Source: Thiorhodovibrio frisius (GTDB lineage: Bacteria; Pseudomonadota; Gammaproteobacteria; Chromatiales; Chromatiaceae). Taken from it: a stretch of 64,000 bases of DNA. Where the stretch lies: NCBI RefSeq assembly GCF_033954835.1, contig NZ_CP121471.1, forward strand, positions 4,148,501 through 4,212,500, given 5' to 3'. This document shows, piece by piece, positions 37,449-49,909 of this stretch (within the stretch, counting starts at the first letter, position 1; every line of letters starts with the position of its first letter). A program made the position numbers and the translations under genes. The notes under the pieces are model-generated. The model worked only from the letters and a program-made list of their open reading frames with translations, ran no database searches and was not told the DNA's origin.

Positions 37449-38432
37449 TCAGCCCAGGCCGCTCCAGCGCAGATAAGCTTCGGTGATCTCAGCCCCCCAC
37501 AGCAGGCTCACCCAACCGGCAATAGCCAGATAAGGGCCGAAAGGCATTGGCGTGCGCTGCTTCTGCCGGCCAAGCGCGATCAGCGCGATCCCCACCAGGG
37601 CTCCAGGCACCGCAGAGAGCAGAATAATCTGCGGCAACGCCTGCCAGCCCATCCAGGCACCAAAGAGCGCAAGCAGCTTGAAGTCCCCGCGGCCCATACC
37701 CTCACGGCCGGTCAGCACCCGGAACAGCTGAAACACCGACCAAAGACTCAGATAACCGGCGATGGCACCAATAATGGCCGTCTCGGCATCGACGAAAACC
37801 CCGAACAGACTGAGCAACAGCCCGCCCCAGAGCACTGGCAGGGTGATGGCATCAGGTAGCAGTTGGGTGTCGAAGTCGATCACCGCCAGCGCGACCATCG
37901 ACCAGGTAAACACCAGTGCTGCGGCTGCCTGCACGCTGAAGCCAAAGTGCCAGACCACCACCAGGCTGAGCACGGCAGTTAGGGTTTCAATCAGCGGATA
38001 ACGGATGGCAATGGGCGCACGACAGGCCGAGCAGCGCCCGCGCAGCAGCAGGTAGCTCAGGACCGGAATATTTTCCCAGGCGCGGATGCGATGACTACAG
38101 CTCGGACAGTGCGAAGCAGGCCGTGCCAGGCTAAAGGGCGCCGGCTCTTGCTCGGGCACCGGCTCGTGCTTCGACTGCTGCTCCCCCGACTGCTCCTGGC
38201 TAGGCCCACCGATAGGGCTGGGGGTAGCACTGGTAACCAAACTGGGACTGGATGCCGTTTCCGCCTCGGCTGTCAGCAGTTCGGCGCAATCCCGATGCCA
38301 TTCAAGCTCCATCATGCGCGGCAGGCGCAGGATGACCACATTCAGGAAACTGCCCACGACCAGCCCCAACAGCACAGTCGTGCTGTACAGCAGCCAGGGA
38401 GTTTCCGCAAGCACGCGAATGAGATCGCTCAT
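37449..38432 (-). CDS. pilD: Type IV prepilin peptidase
   Basis: A 327-residue inner-membrane aspartyl protease and N-methylase that processes type IV pilins and pseudopilins. The Zn-binding tetracysteine is HCPSCSHRIRAWENIP with SYLLLRGRCSACRAPI; the catalytic Asp residues lie in VIDFDTQLLPD and GREGMGRGDFKLLALFGA. An insertion of about 50 Ser/Pro/Glu/Gln-rich residues lies between the first helix and the Cys motif, longer than in most PilD. ATG 38432 is preferred over 38444. Confidence 0.94.
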   Translation of the reverse strand: MSDLIRVLAETPWLLYSTTVLLGLVVGSFLNVVILRLPRMMELEWHRDCAELLTAEAETASSPSLVTSATPSPIGGPSQEQSGEQQSKHEPVPEQEPAPFSLARPASHCPSCSHRIRAWENIPVLSYLLLRGRCSACRAPIAIRYPLIETLTAVLSLVVVWHFGFSVQAAAALVFTWSMVALAVIDFDTQLLPDAITLPVLWGGLLLSLFGVFVDAETAIIGAIAGYLSLWSVFQLFRVLTGREGMGRGDFKLLALFGAWMGWQALPQIILLSAVPGALVGIALIALGRQKQRTPMPFGPYLAIAGWVSLLWGAEITEAYLRWSGLG

Positions 38433-38477
38433 CGCCCAGTCCAAGCCATGATGAGAAATGATCGAGCCAGCACGAAA

Positions 38478-39731
38478 TCAGACAACTGCGGCGAGCTTGA
38501 AGATCGGCAGATACATGGCAACGATCAGGCTCCCCACCAGACCGCCGATGACCACCATGATCAAGGGCTCGAGCAAGCTACTCATCGCATCCACGGCGTT
38601 GTCGACTCTTTCTTCGTAAAAGTCCGCTACCTTGGCCAGCATGGCATCGAGCGAGCCTGACTCCTCACCGATGGCCGTCATTTGAATCACCATGTGCGGA
38701 AACAGATTGCGCTGGCGCATCGCCAGTTGCAGGCTCTGGCCCGTGGCAACCTCTTCGCGCATTTTGAGAACCGCATCCGTGTAGACGATGTTGCCGGTCG
38801 CGCCAGACACCGAGCCCAAAGCCTCAACCAAGGGCACGCCGGCGGCGAACATGGTTGAGAGCGTGCGGGCAAAACGGGCAATGGCAGCGTCGTTCAGGAT
38901 GGAACCAATAATGGGGATCTTCAGCGAAGCGCGGTCGATCAACTCACGAAACTTGCGCGATTTCTCATGCACCTTGGCCACAGAAAAACCGAAAGCCCCC
39001 ATCCCCATGGCGACAATCCACCACCACTTCTGCAAGAAGTCGGAAAGCCCAACGACCATCAGGGTAAAGGCCGGCAGATCGGCACCGAAACTGGTGAACA
39101 GTTCCTTGAACTGCGGAATTACAAACACCAAAAGCACCGCAGACACCACAACGGCAACAATGATGACGGCAGCAGGATAGAACAGCGCCTTCTTGATCTT
39201 GCCCTTGATGGATTCGGTCTTTTCCTTGTAGGTCGCAATTTTGTCGAGCAGCACATCGAGCACACCCGCCTGCTCACCGGCAGCGACCAGGCTGCACACC
39301 AGATCGTCGAAGTATTTGGGGTGCTTGGCCAAGGATGGCGCCATCGCGGTGCCACTTTCGATATCGTTCTTGATGGCCAGGATGAGTTCCTGCATCGAGG
39401 GGTTTTCATGCCCGCGACCAACGATCTCGAAAGACTGCACCAGCGGTACGCCGGCGGCCATCATGGTGGCAAGTTGACGGCTGAAAATGCTGATATCCGC
39501 GCTGGTGATCTTCTTTTTGCCGCTGCCGATGACAAACTCCGTTTTCTTGCGCACCTTGGTGGGATTCACCCCCTGGCGGCGCAGATCAGCGCGAATCATC
39601 GCCATGTTGGTGCCACGGGTCTCCCCCTTGATCTTGGCGCCACGCTTGTCGACGCCCTCCCAGGCAAAGTTGTAGCTTTTTTCGGCCTTGGCCTGTTTTT
39701 TTACAGGCAGTTGTTTCGCGGCGACAGCCAT
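38478..39731 (-). CDS. pilC: Type IV pilus inner-membrane platform protein PilC
   Basis: A 417-residue polytopic protein with two GspF domains. Each begins FSRQLATMMAAGVPLVQSFE and FARTLSTMFAAGVPLVEALG. Three hydrophobic segments follow, including AAVIIVAVVVSAVLLVFVIP. It couples the PilB ATPase to pilin insertion. It lies five bases after pilB. Confidence 0.96.
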   Translation of the reverse strand: MAVAAKQLPVKKQAKAEKSYNFAWEGVDKRGAKIKGETRGTNMAMIRADLRRQGVNPTKVRKKTEFVIGSGKKKITSADISIFSRQLATMMAAGVPLVQSFEIVGRGHENPSMQELILAIKNDIESGTAMAPSLAKHPKYFDDLVCSLVAAGEQAGVLDVLLDKIATYKEKTESIKGKIKKALFYPAAVIIVAVVVSAVLLVFVIPQFKELFTSFGADLPAFTLMVVGLSDFLQKWWWIVAMGMGAFGFSVAKVHEKSRKFRELIDRASLKIPIIGSILNDAAIARFARTLSTMFAAGVPLVEALGSVSGATGNIVYTDAVLKMREEVATGQSLQLAMRQRNLFPHMVIQMTAIGEESGSLDAMLAKVADFYEERVDNAVDAMSSLLEPLIMVVIGGLVGSLIVAMYLPIFKLAAVV

Positions 39732-39736
39732 GGCGA

Positions 39737-41449
39737 TTAATCCTTGGTGACTCGGTTGAGTTCCTCAAGACTGGTCACACCAGCCTTGACCTTACGCAGA
39801 CCCGAAAGGCGCAGGTCCGCATAGCCCTCGAGTTTTGCCTGCTTGGCGAGTTGAATCGAATTGCCGCCTTCCATGATCAGCCGGCCCATTTCCTCTGACA
39901 CCTTGATGATCTGAAAAATGCCCACCCGTCCTTTGTAGCCGTTGGTACATTGATCACAACCCACCGGGCGGTAGATGGTTACCCCTTCGTCGACTTCCTC
40001 TTGGGTAAAGCCTTCTGCAAGCAGCGCTTCAGCCGGGATATGTTCTGCTTGACGGCAGATGGAACAGAGTTTGCGCGCAAGGCGCTGGGCCATGATCAGC
40101 AGCACCGAGGAGGCAATGTTAAAGGGCGGCACCCCCATGTTGGCCAGGCGGGTAAGCGACTGGGGCGCATCGTTGGTGTGCAGAGTCGAGAGCACCAAGT
40201 GGCCGGTTTGGGCTGCCTTGACAGCGATTTCAGCCGTCTCCAGGTCACGAATCTCGCCGACCATGACAATGTCCGGGTCCTGACGCAGAAAGGCGCGCAG
40301 GGCGGCGGCAAAGGTCAAGCCGCTTTTTGGATTCAGGTTGACCTGGTTAATGCCGGGCACTTGAATCTCGACGGGGTCCTCGACGGTGGAAATATTGATA
40401 TCCGGCTGGTTGAGGATATTGAGCGCCGAATAGAGCGTCACTGTCTTGCCCGAGCCGGTGGGTCCCGTGACCAGGATCATGCCATAGGGTTTGTCGATGC
40501 TGGACAAAAAATCCTTGCGCTGCTTCTCATCCATGCCCAAGCTTTCGATGCCCACATTGGCAGCCGAGGAGTCGAGAATACGCAATACCACTTTCTCGCC
40601 GTAGAGGGTCGGCAGGGTATTAACGCGAAAATCGATATCACGCGAACGCGAGAGCTTGAGCTTGATGCGACCATCCTGGGGCACGCGTCGCTCGGCGATG
40701 TTCATGCGCGACATGACTTTGAGTCGCGAAATCAGACGCCCGGCGATGTTGAGCGGCGGATGGGCGACCTCGCGCAACATACCATCCTGACGGAAGCGCA
40801 CGCGAAAGCTCTTCTCGTAGGGCTCGAAGTGGATATCCGAGGTGCCGCTCGAGATGGCGTCGACCAGCATTTTGTTCACATAACGCACAATAGGCGCATC
40901 ATCGACGTTGGAGTCGGTATCGTCGCGATTCTCGCTGTCAGGATCCTGAACGTCGATATTCTCGAGATCGGCATCCGAGACATCGACCCCGCCAGTCCCT
41001 GAACCCTCGACTGCCTTGATCAGCGCTGCCGCGAGCTTGTCTTCCTCCACCAACACCGAGTCAGTTGCCAGCCCGGTATTAAAGCGAATTTCATCAAGCG
41101 CTTGATCATTAGTGGGATCGGAAATGGCCAGGAACAGCCGGTTGCCGCGACGGAACAGCGGCAACGCCCGATGCTTGGACATCAGCCGCTCATCGACCAG
41201 CGACAGCGGCAGCGACTGCAAGTCCATGGCGCTTAGGTTAAGCACAGGTACGCCGAATTCCTGCGAAGCCGCCAGCGCGATACTGCGGCTGTCCAATGCC
41301 TTTTTTTCAACCAGACACTGCACAAAAGGCTCGCGGCGGCGCGCTGCCTCTTCCTGAATTTTGCGCGCTACCTCCTCGGAGATCAGCTCGTCACGGACCA
41401 GCCTGCGCGCAAGGCCTGATAAATTGACTTCCGACTGATTGGTCGCCAT
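39737..41449 (-). CDS. pilB: Type IV pilus assembly ATPase PilB
   Basis: A 570-residue hexameric ATPase driving pilus extension. An N-terminal T2SSE/MshEN domain is followed by the catalytic domain with Walker A VTGPTGSGKTVTLYSAL, Asp box STVEDPVEIQVPG, Walker B IVMVGEIRDLETAE and the His box VLSTLHTNDAPQSL. A zinc tetracysteine is formed by CSIC and CDQC. First gene of pilBCD-coaE. No pilA is adjacent, unlike in Pseudomonas. Confidence 0.97.
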   Translation of the reverse strand: MATNQSEVNLSGLARRLVRDELISEEVARKIQEEAARRREPFVQCLVEKKALDSRSIALAASQEFGVPVLNLSAMDLQSLPLSLVDERLMSKHRALPLFRRGNRLFLAISDPTNDQALDEIRFNTGLATDSVLVEEDKLAAALIKAVEGSGTGGVDVSDADLENIDVQDPDSENRDDTDSNVDDAPIVRYVNKMLVDAISSGTSDIHFEPYEKSFRVRFRQDGMLREVAHPPLNIAGRLISRLKVMSRMNIAERRVPQDGRIKLKLSRSRDIDFRVNTLPTLYGEKVVLRILDSSAANVGIESLGMDEKQRKDFLSSIDKPYGMILVTGPTGSGKTVTLYSALNILNQPDINISTVEDPVEIQVPGINQVNLNPKSGLTFAAALRAFLRQDPDIVMVGEIRDLETAEIAVKAAQTGHLVLSTLHTNDAPQSLTRLANMGVPPFNIASSVLLIMAQRLARKLCSICRQAEHIPAEALLAEGFTQEEVDEGVTIYRPVGCDQCTNGYKGRVGIFQIIKVSEEMGRLIMEGGNSIQLAKQAKLEGYADLRLSGLRKVKAGVTSLEELNRVTKD

Positions 41450-41648
41450 CGGACGCTCTTTGCGTTGAGATCAAGAGAATGGGCATCAAACCGAACGGCG
41501 GATGACATCATCGAAAACAGGTCGCACGCGTCGGTTTGAGGATATTCGCCACCACTACCGCCATAGTCTAACCGACGATCCAAAAATCGCCGATGCAATG
41601 TGATGATACTGCGTCAACCCAGTGCCTGCCCATACCCGAGGCACCGGG

Positions 41649-42482
41649 CTAACGATTGACACCAAAGGCCAGGCGCACATTATTCGCCACCAGTCCATTG
41701 TCCTTCTGGTCACTTTCATTGAGATAAAACTCGAAAATCGTCTCGCGATTGAGCAACATTTCCTCGCCGACATCCTCAGCCACCTCGTTGGCGTGGCAGA
41801 AAACACTGGTGTAAGGCGAATCCGGCTCGCGTGGATCAGTCACCCAGAGGTTGGGGGAAATATGATTCATGAAGCGCAAAAAACCATAGCCCTTGTCCGG
41901 AAACCATTTGGTGCAGACCCCGCGCACGCAGGAGCCCGGCTTACCCCAGTCGTTGCGCGGCTCGTAATTGATGGGCAGCAGGTCCGGAATCAAAAAACCG
42001 GACCAGAAAGCATCGACCTGCTGCTGTAATTGGCGCGAGACGTTCTTAAAGCCAATCAGCTCAACCCGGCAACCGCCATTTTGCAGCGCCGAAACCACTT
42101 GCAGAAAGTCGCCGTCGCCGGTGACCAGAATCACCTGTTCGAGCTTGCCGGCCTGCAGCATGGCATCCACCGCCATGTCGAGGTCGGCATTGGCCTTGGT
42201 CGACACCACGCCGTTTTCATCAGTATAGCGACGCACATATTTAACGGTAATTTTCCAGCCGTAATCGCGCACCATCTGCTGGTAGGCGCGCGACTTCTTG
42301 GCATAGTCATAGTCCTCGCGCGCGCGCTCGCTGTCGAAGGCAAGATAGGTATTCAGGCGTTGCAGGGGGCCATCGCTGCGCCCGGCAAAACGCCGCAGCA
42401 CGTCATAGCGCATTTGGTAACCGCCGTTATAGCGGACATTCTCAGCGTCAACAAAGACACCAACACGTTGAGCAGAATACAA
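41649..42482 (-). CDS. NYN-domain nuclease fused to a cold-shock-like domain
   Basis: A 277-residue protein. Residues 5-165 form a NYN (LabA-like, PIN-fold) nuclease: GVFVDAENVRYNGGYQ, ADLDMAVDAML and LVTGDGDFLQVVSAL carry the acidic residues. Residues of about 185-277 contain GVCTKWFPDKGYGFLRF, the RNP-1-like pattern of cold-shock domains, and end with strands ETIFEFYLNES. I infer RNA cleavage guided by an RNA-binding OB fold. It lies upstream of pilB on the same strand with a 199-base gap in which I see no gene. Confidence 0.82.
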   Translation of the reverse strand: MYSAQRVGVFVDAENVRYNGGYQMRYDVLRRFAGRSDGPLQRLNTYLAFDSERAREDYDYAKKSRAYQQMVRDYGWKITVKYVRRYTDENGVVSTKANADLDMAVDAMLQAGKLEQVILVTGDGDFLQVVSALQNGGCRVELIGFKNVSRQLQQQVDAFWSGFLIPDLLPINYEPRNDWGKPGSCVRGVCTKWFPDKGYGFLRFMNHISPNLWVTDPREPDSPYTSVFCHANEVAEDVGEEMLLNRETIFEFYLNESDQKDNGLVANNVRLAFGVNR

Positions 42483-42507
42483 AAATAACGTCCTCTTAGA
42501 GAAAAAA

Positions 42508-42535
42508 ACAACGCCGCCCAGAGGGGCGGCGTTGT
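42508..42535 (-). terminator. Intrinsic terminator of acs
   Basis: A 12-bp perfect stem, ACAACGCCGCCC and its complement, around the loop AGAG. On the minus strand it is followed by TTTTTTT-like bases, the right polarity to end acs transcription before the NYN gene. Confidence 0.88.
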
Positions 42536-42629
42536 TTACGCATTAACAAAAAGAATACAAGCTTCCCGCGCATCGCAAAGTGCGGTTACCGGGGGAAAAT
42601 CCATTGCAAGACAAATCCAAATCAGCCAC

Positions 42630-44576
<1,947 letters not shown>

Positions 44577-44875
44577 GGCGATGGTCTCTCCTCAAGAGGG
44601 GTGCGGCGCGAGACAGCAAAGGGGGCGCTGAGTCGCAACCGGGAAATGTTAAAGCCACCTGATCATCGGCCGGATCATAGCGGCCGCGCACTTGGCGCAC
44701 GATCATTTGGTGGCGCGCAAGCGCAATACTAACCCCTTGCTCGGCAGCCGGCCAGCGAGAGGGTCTCCTTTCAGCCCAGACGCATGAACTTTGACGCAAC
44801 GGCCACCCCTCTTGCGACAACTTTTTGTCGCTCTCCTCTCAGGGCTTGCTACCCGAGGGGTCGAGTAATGGTTTG

Positions 44876-46096
44876 TCAGGGCTGTTTGGCAATTCGCTCA
44901 AGATCAACCGGCCAATCCGACAGCTGTTCAGGCTTGAGAATCCGCTCGTCGCCGGCGGCTTGAGGATCGGATAAATTTAGGTCATGCACATCCAAATAGC
45001 GACGACGCTTCGCATCCATGAAAACGCGCACCACCGGTTGCAGCAAGCTGTTGGAATTGCTTTCAATCACCAAACCGACACGGTGGCTGGCCAACCGAAC
45101 AAGGGTGCCAACAGGGTAGATACCGACACAGCGGATGAAGTGCTGCACCAACTCAACATCCACATGGTAGTGACCCCATTCGAGCAGCTTGCGCAGTGCC
45201 GCACTCGGTTCCTCTCCTTTATGGTAAACACGGTCAGACGTTAGCGCATCATAGATATCGACTATTGCGGCCATTCTGCCGTATTGCGATATCGCCTCAC
45301 CCCGTTTCTTTTTTGGATACCCGCTTCCGTCCATGCGCTCATGATGCTCGGCGGCCACCTGTAATCCGGCGAGCGGGATGCCTGGCGCCGCCTCAAGCAT
45401 GCGTTCGGAATGCACCACATGCTCACGCATTTCCTTGAGCTCAGCCTCCGTCAGCGGCCCAGGTTTATTCAGAATTGCTTTTTCAATCAGAGTCTTGCCG
45501 ATATCATGCAAGAACGCGCCGGTACCGATCTGATTGAGCAGCTCGCGCTCGAAACCCAGGCTGCGGCCAAAGGAGATCATCAGCACAGCGACATTGACCG
45601 AGTGCTCAAAGGTATAGCGGTCCTGGCGGCGGATACGCTGTAAACCGAGCAACGCATCTCGATTCCGGAAAATGGAATCCGTCATCTCTTTCAGAATCGG
45701 CGCCGTCCGTTCCAAGTCAATCTGCTGACCCAGCCGAATATCCGACATCAATTCATTGATCAGCGTGATCGCTTGCTGCTGAATCCGCTCGGCCCGCGTG
45801 CGTTCCTCCCTGAGCGGAACCTCATGCAGATCATCAGATTGATTCCCGACAATGGCATCAAGCTCATCGTCAAGCTCCTGTTGGACCTCCTGCTGAGTCG
45901 GCGCGTCCGCGACATCGGCGCCCTTGTCGGTATCGATATAGCACTCGCGAATACCCGCCTGCTGGATCTTCGCAATCACCCCTGAATGCTTAACGGCAAA
46001 TCTGTTTGAGAGAAAGGAATGATCGAGCCATCCACAATTTAGATCATGGATGTACATGCCAGGCCGTAGCTGTTCGGTGAGGATTTTTTTGATCAT
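44876..46096 (-). CDS. HD-GYP cyclic-di-GMP phosphodiesterase
   Basis: A 406-residue cytoplasmic protein. Residues 1-130 match the DUF3391 N-terminal domain (LTEQLRPGMYIHDLNCGW). The HD-GYP domain has FLHDIGK with His197-Asp198, EHHERMDGSGYPKKKRGE with the full HHE and GYP motifs, and DIYDALTSDR, so it should be active and produce GMP or pGpG. No receiver is attached. It is flanked by acs and trpE. The gap 46097-46384 contains a short GAGCCC-TTTT-type hairpin near 46300 but no gene. Confidence 0.95.
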   Translation of the reverse strand: MIKKILTEQLRPGMYIHDLNCGWLDHSFLSNRFAVKHSGVIAKIQQAGIRECYIDTDKGADVADAPTQQEVQQELDDELDAIVGNQSDDLHEVPLREERTRAERIQQQAITLINELMSDIRLGQQIDLERTAPILKEMTDSIFRNRDALLGLQRIRRQDRYTFEHSVNVAVLMISFGRSLGFERELLNQIGTGAFLHDIGKTLIEKAILNKPGPLTEAELKEMREHVVHSERMLEAAPGIPLAGLQVAAEHHERMDGSGYPKKKRGEAISQYGRMAAIVDIYDALTSDRVYHKGEEPSAALRKLLEWGHYHVDVELVQHFIRCVGIYPVGTLVRLASHRVGLVIESNSNSLLQPVVRVFMDAKRRRYLDVHDLNLSDPQAAGDERILKPEQLSDWPVDLERIAKQP

Positions 46097-46384
46097 CGCA
46101 GGCCACTGGCCACGATCAGAGCATCGTGTCCGTCAATTGAGTTTCCTCAAGGCTACATGAAAACCCTGTCCTCCAGCCACTGTTTCTTTCAGCTGAAAAC
46201 AAAAAATACTACATTATGTGTTGATTTTCGGCGCGCAAAAGCGGACCCCCATGTTCTAGCGAGGGCATCGCTTGGTGCTACTGGTTAGCGAAGGTGCGCA
46301 GCCGAGCCCTTTTCTAGGGCTCAGCTAGCGGCGAAGGGCTATCTGCGAACGCTTTCTGTCAGTGGGCCGAGGCGACCCTGAGCA

Positions 46385-47890
46385 TCAATCCTCTGCTCCA
46401 CCGCCCACGCAGGGATGCTGCTCGATGCCGGCTTCGGCCATGGCCACGGCGCGGAAAATCGCCCGGCCTTTGTTCATGGTCTCCTTCCACTCGAGCTCGG
46501 GGATCGAGTCGGCGACCACGCCGGCACCGGCCTGGATGTGCAACTCGCCGTCTTTGATGACCGCGGTGCGAATGGCAATGGCCGTGTCCATGTTGCCGTT
46601 GAAGCCGAGATAGCCGACCGCGCCAGAGTAGATTCCGCGCTTGACCGGCTCGAGCTCGTCGATGATCTCCATGGCGCGAATCTTGGGTGCACCCGAGACG
46701 GTTCCGGCCGGAAAGGTGGCGCGCAGCACGTCCATGGCGGTCATGCCCTCGCGCAGCTGCCCGATCACATTGGAGACGATGTGCATCACATGCGAATAGC
46801 GCTCGACGATCTTCTGATCCGTCACCGTCACCGAGCCGACTTCTGCCACCCGCCCGCAGTCGTTGCGGCCGAGATCGATCAGCATCAGATGCTCGGCAAG
46901 TTCCTTGGGATCGGCCAGCAGCTCGGCTTCGAGTTCCTGGTCCTCCTGCTCGGTATAGCCGCGCCGGCGCGTCCCGGCGATGGGACGCACGGTGACAACG
47001 CCGTCCTCGAGCCGGGTCAGAATCTCGGGCGAGGAGCCGACGATCTGAAACCCGTCGAGATCGAGAAAATACATGTAGGGCGAGGGGTTCAGCCCCCGCA
47101 GCGCGCGGTAGAGGTCGAGCGGACGGGCGTGGAAGGGAATGGACAGCCGCTGCGAGAGCACCACCTGCATGCAGTCGCCAGCGAGGATATAGTCCTTGAT
47201 GCGCGCGACAGCCTGCTCGTAGCCGCCGCGGCTGAAGCCCGACAGAAAGTCCTGCTCGCTCACCGGACGGCCTACCTGCGCTGGATTTCGGGGCGCGCCG
47301 CGCTGCATGCGCTGCACCAACTCTTGGATACGGGCATGGCCGCTGTGGAGATCGTCGCCGGCATCCGGGTTGAGATGCACGATGATATAAATGCGCCCGC
47401 TCAGGTTGTCGAAAACGACCACCTCCTCAGACAGCATCAGCAGGATATCCGGGGTGCCGAGCTGATCCGGGTTGGGACAGTCACGCAGCTTGGGCTCGAT
47501 GTAACGAATGCTGTCGTAGCCAAAGTAACCAACCAGACCGCCGGCGAAGCGCGGCATCTCCGAATGTTCAGCCACGCGGAAGCGCTTTTGAAAGGACTCG
47601 ATCCAGGCCAGTGGGTCTTCCGACTCGATCTCCTCGATCAGTTGGCCATCGCGCTCAATGCGCAGGGTGCGACCAAACACCTTGAGCACGGTGCGACAGG
47701 GCAGACCGATAATGGAGTAGCGACCCCATTTCTCCCCGCCCTGCACCGACTCGAACAGGTAGGAATAGGGCCCTTCGACCAGCTTGAGATAGCAGCTGAG
47801 CGGGGTGTCAAGGTCGGCTAAGACCTCACACACCAGCGGGATGCGGTTATAGCCCCGGGCAACCAGGGCGCGATATTGCTCGGGCGTCAT
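46385..47890 (-). CDS. trpE: Anthranilate synthase component I
   Basis: A 501-residue chorismate-binding enzyme producing anthranilate with ammonia from TrpG. The N-terminal feedback motif is [16 protein letters not shown] (tryptophan site); the catalytic region has [27 protein letters not shown] and [20 protein letters not shown]. Length and motifs are typical. It is downstream of rpe and gph, a common order; the partner trpG is at 4.6 kb. Confidence 0.97.
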   Translation of the reverse strand: MTPEQYRALVARGYNRIPLVCEVLADLDTPLSCYLKLVEGPYSYLFESVQGGEKWGRYSIIGLPCRTVLKVFGRTLRIERDGQLIEEIESEDPLAWIESFQKRFRVAEHSEMPRFAGGLVGYFGYDSIRYIEPKLRDCPNPDQLGTPDILLMLSEEVVVFDNLSGRIYIIVHLNPDAGDDLHSGHARIQELVQRMQRGAPRNPAQVGRPVSEQDFLSGFSRGGYEQAVARIKDYILAGDCMQVVLSQRLSIPFHARPLDLYRALRGLNPSPYMYFLDLDGFQIVGSSPEILTRLEDGVVTVRPIAGTRRRGYTEQEDQELEAELLADPKELAEHLMLIDLGRNDCGRVAEVGSVTVTDQKIVERYSHVMHIVSNVIGQLREGMTAMDVLRATFPAGTVSGAPKIRAMEIIDELEPVKRGIYSGAVGYLGFNGNMDTAIAIRTAVIKDGELHIQAGAGVVADSIPELEWKETMNKGRAIFRAVAMAEAGIEQHPCVGGGAED

Positions 47891-48037
47891 GCGGCGAACT
47901 CCAGTCAGACGAAAGCCAGAAAGCGCGAATCATAGTCGAGTGCGCAGACATCGCCATCGCCACCCAAGGGCCGCAGCGGCTTGAGACTTAACCGGGAGCG
48001 CGAAAGAGATCGGCATCATTGCGGTCAACGGCGACGC

Positions 48038-48862
48038 TCAGGCGGCCGCACCGGACGATGCAACCGCCGCCGCCAACTCTGCTTCCAGCCCCGCACCCCG
48101 ACCCGGCCCCATGTCCGGCTCTCGCTCAGGAAGCAGATCCGCAAGCTGCGGCAGGGTGTCGATGACCGCATCGGGCTGGGCGTCGCGAATATCCTGTCCG
48201 TGATTGTAGCCGTAGCTCATGCACACGATGGAGAAACCGGCCGCGCGGGCAGCCTTCACATCGCTGATCGAATCGCCCACCATCAGCGCCTGCCGTGGCT
48301 CGACGCTGAAATGCTCGGCCGCATGCAGCAGCGGCAGCGGACTCGGCTTCTTTTCGGGCAGGCTGTCACCGCTGATCACGATCTCGAACAGCCCGCGTAG
48401 ATCGAAGTGCGTCAGCAAGGGCTCGGTAAAACAGGCCGACTTGTTGGTCACACACCCCAGCCGGAACCCTTGGGCATGCAGCCAGCCAAGCCCTTCGCGC
48501 ACGCCAGGATAAAGCACCGAGCGCTGGCAATTGTGCTTGGCGTAAAGCTCAACGAAAATCGGGTAGGCGCGCGCGTATTCCTCGGGGCTCGGACGGTCCT
48601 CAAGCGATCCGCTCAGCGCGCGCGACACCAGCCGCTCGACGCCATTGCCGACCCAGTTGCGCACCGCTTTCTCGCCCCGGGGCGGACGCCCGATTTGCTC
48701 CATCATCTGATCGACGCAATGGGCCAGGTCCGGCACACTGTCGACCAGGGTGCCGTCCAGGTCCATGAGCACCAGACCGGGTCGGAATCCATCGGGCAGC
48801 ATGGGTTGGCGCATCTCCGGCAAGCTCAAGGACGGGTTCAGTTCAGGGTCAGCAACCCGCAC
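48038..48862 (-). CDS. gph: Phosphoglycolate phosphatase
   Basis: A HAD-family hydrolase of about 259-274 residues that removes phosphoglycolate formed by RuBisCO oxygenation or DNA repair. HAD motif I is LVLMDLDGTLVDSV, motif II SGDSLPEKKPSPLP-type region, motif III MVGDSISDVKAARAAG. The frame can begin at GTG 48862, directly abutting the rpe stop, or ATG 48814 (MRQPMLPDGF); the latter fits the family better. The C-terminus has a low-complexity Ala/Gly tail. Confidence 0.93.
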   Translation of the reverse strand: MRVADPELNPSLSLPEMRQPMLPDGFRPGLVLMDLDGTLVDSVPDLAHCVDQMMEQIGRPPRGEKAVRNWVGNGVERLVSRALSGSLEDRPSPEEYARAYPIFVELYAKHNCQRSVLYPGVREGLGWLHAQGFRLGCVTNKSACFTEPLLTHFDLRGLFEIVISGDSLPEKKPSPLPLLHAAEHFSVEPRQALMVGDSISDVKAARAAGFSIVCMSYGYNHGQDIRDAQPDAVIDTLPQLADLLPEREPDMGPGRGAGLEAELAAAVASSGAAA

Positions 48863-49558
48863 TCAGGCCGCTTTCGCCAGCTCGTCACGCATCTTGGCGA
48901 TGATGCTGTTGTAGCGGTTGGGGTCGCTGTCCGAGCCCTTGCCGAAGATGCCAGAGCCAGACACGAAGGTATCGGCCCCTGCGGCCTTGATCTCGCCGAT
49001 ATTGTCCGCTTTGACGCCACCGTCGATCTCCAGGCGAATCTCCCGCCCGCTCGCCTTGATCAACTCGCGCGCCTGGCGCAGCTTGGTCAAAGCCGAGGGG
49101 ATGAAGCTCTGCCCACCAAAGCCTGGATTGACCGACATCAGCAAAATCATGTCGATACGTTCCATCACATACTCGAGCGCATCAAGCTTCGTGGCCGGAT
49201 TGAACACCAGCCCAGCCTTGCAACCCTCGGACTGAATAAGCTGGAGCGTGCGGTCGACATGCTCGCTGGCCTCGGGGTGAAAGGTAATGTAGGTCGCACC
49301 TGCAGCGGCAAAGTCGCCAACAATACGATCAACCGGCTTGACCATTAGATGCACATCGATGGGCGCGGTCACGCCATGCTTGCGCAGCGCCTCGCACACC
49401 AGCGGGCCGATGGTCAGGTTGGGAACATAATGGTTGTCCATCACATCGAAATGCACAATGTCCGCGCCGGCGGCAAGCACATTGTCGACTTCCTCGCCAA
49501 GCTTGGCGAAATTGGCAGAAAGGATGGACGGGGCGATCAGATCATCAAGAGCGGCCAT
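48863..49558 (-). CDS. rpe: Ribulose-phosphate 3-epimerase
   Basis: A 231-residue TIM-barrel epimerase of the pentose-phosphate and Calvin cycles. It has [34 protein letters not shown], the metal-binding LMVKPV and [10 protein letters not shown], and [15 protein letters not shown] 49558 is preferred to the upstream 49615. It heads the rpe-gph-trpE cluster. Confidence 0.96.
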   Translation of the reverse strand: MAALDDLIAPSILSANFAKLGEEVDNVLAAGADIVHFDVMDNHYVPNLTIGPLVCEALRKHGVTAPIDVHLMVKPVDRIVGDFAAAGATYITFHPEASEHVDRTLQLIQSEGCKAGLVFNPATKLDALEYVMERIDMILLMSVNPGFGGQSFIPSALTKLRQARELIKASGREIRLEIDGGVKADNIGEIKAAGADTFVSGSGIFGKGSDSDPNRYNSIIAKMRDELAKAA

Positions 49559-49909
49559 GGCGAGATCTCCGCGGCTGACAGTCAGTTGAGCGAAACGCCA
49601 CCGAAGCGGGCGCATCGCGAAAAATCCAGGTGCATTTCAGAATCGGCTACTTTACCCGATCAGCGCCGGCTTTTCATCAGCGCCCTGACAGGGCACTCTC
49701 CAAAAATCGCGAACCACCATGATTTCGCCGATGACCCCGTAACCGGCACCCGGTCCAGAACGCGCCAAAATCTCAACGCTTAAGAATCAGCACTCGCCCG
49801 ATGCGATCATGCTGGTAAAACAAGCGCCAATCGGCGAGCATAGCCTCTTGTTGCGCACAACGCGCTCCACGCTCCTAGCCGAATATTGCTGATCGGAGTT
49901 CTCGAAAAC

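Noticed and set aside
46415-47821. A 468-codon plus-strand frame antisense to trpE
   Set aside because: It mirrors the GC-rich trpE codons, has no family features and conflicts with an unambiguous gene.
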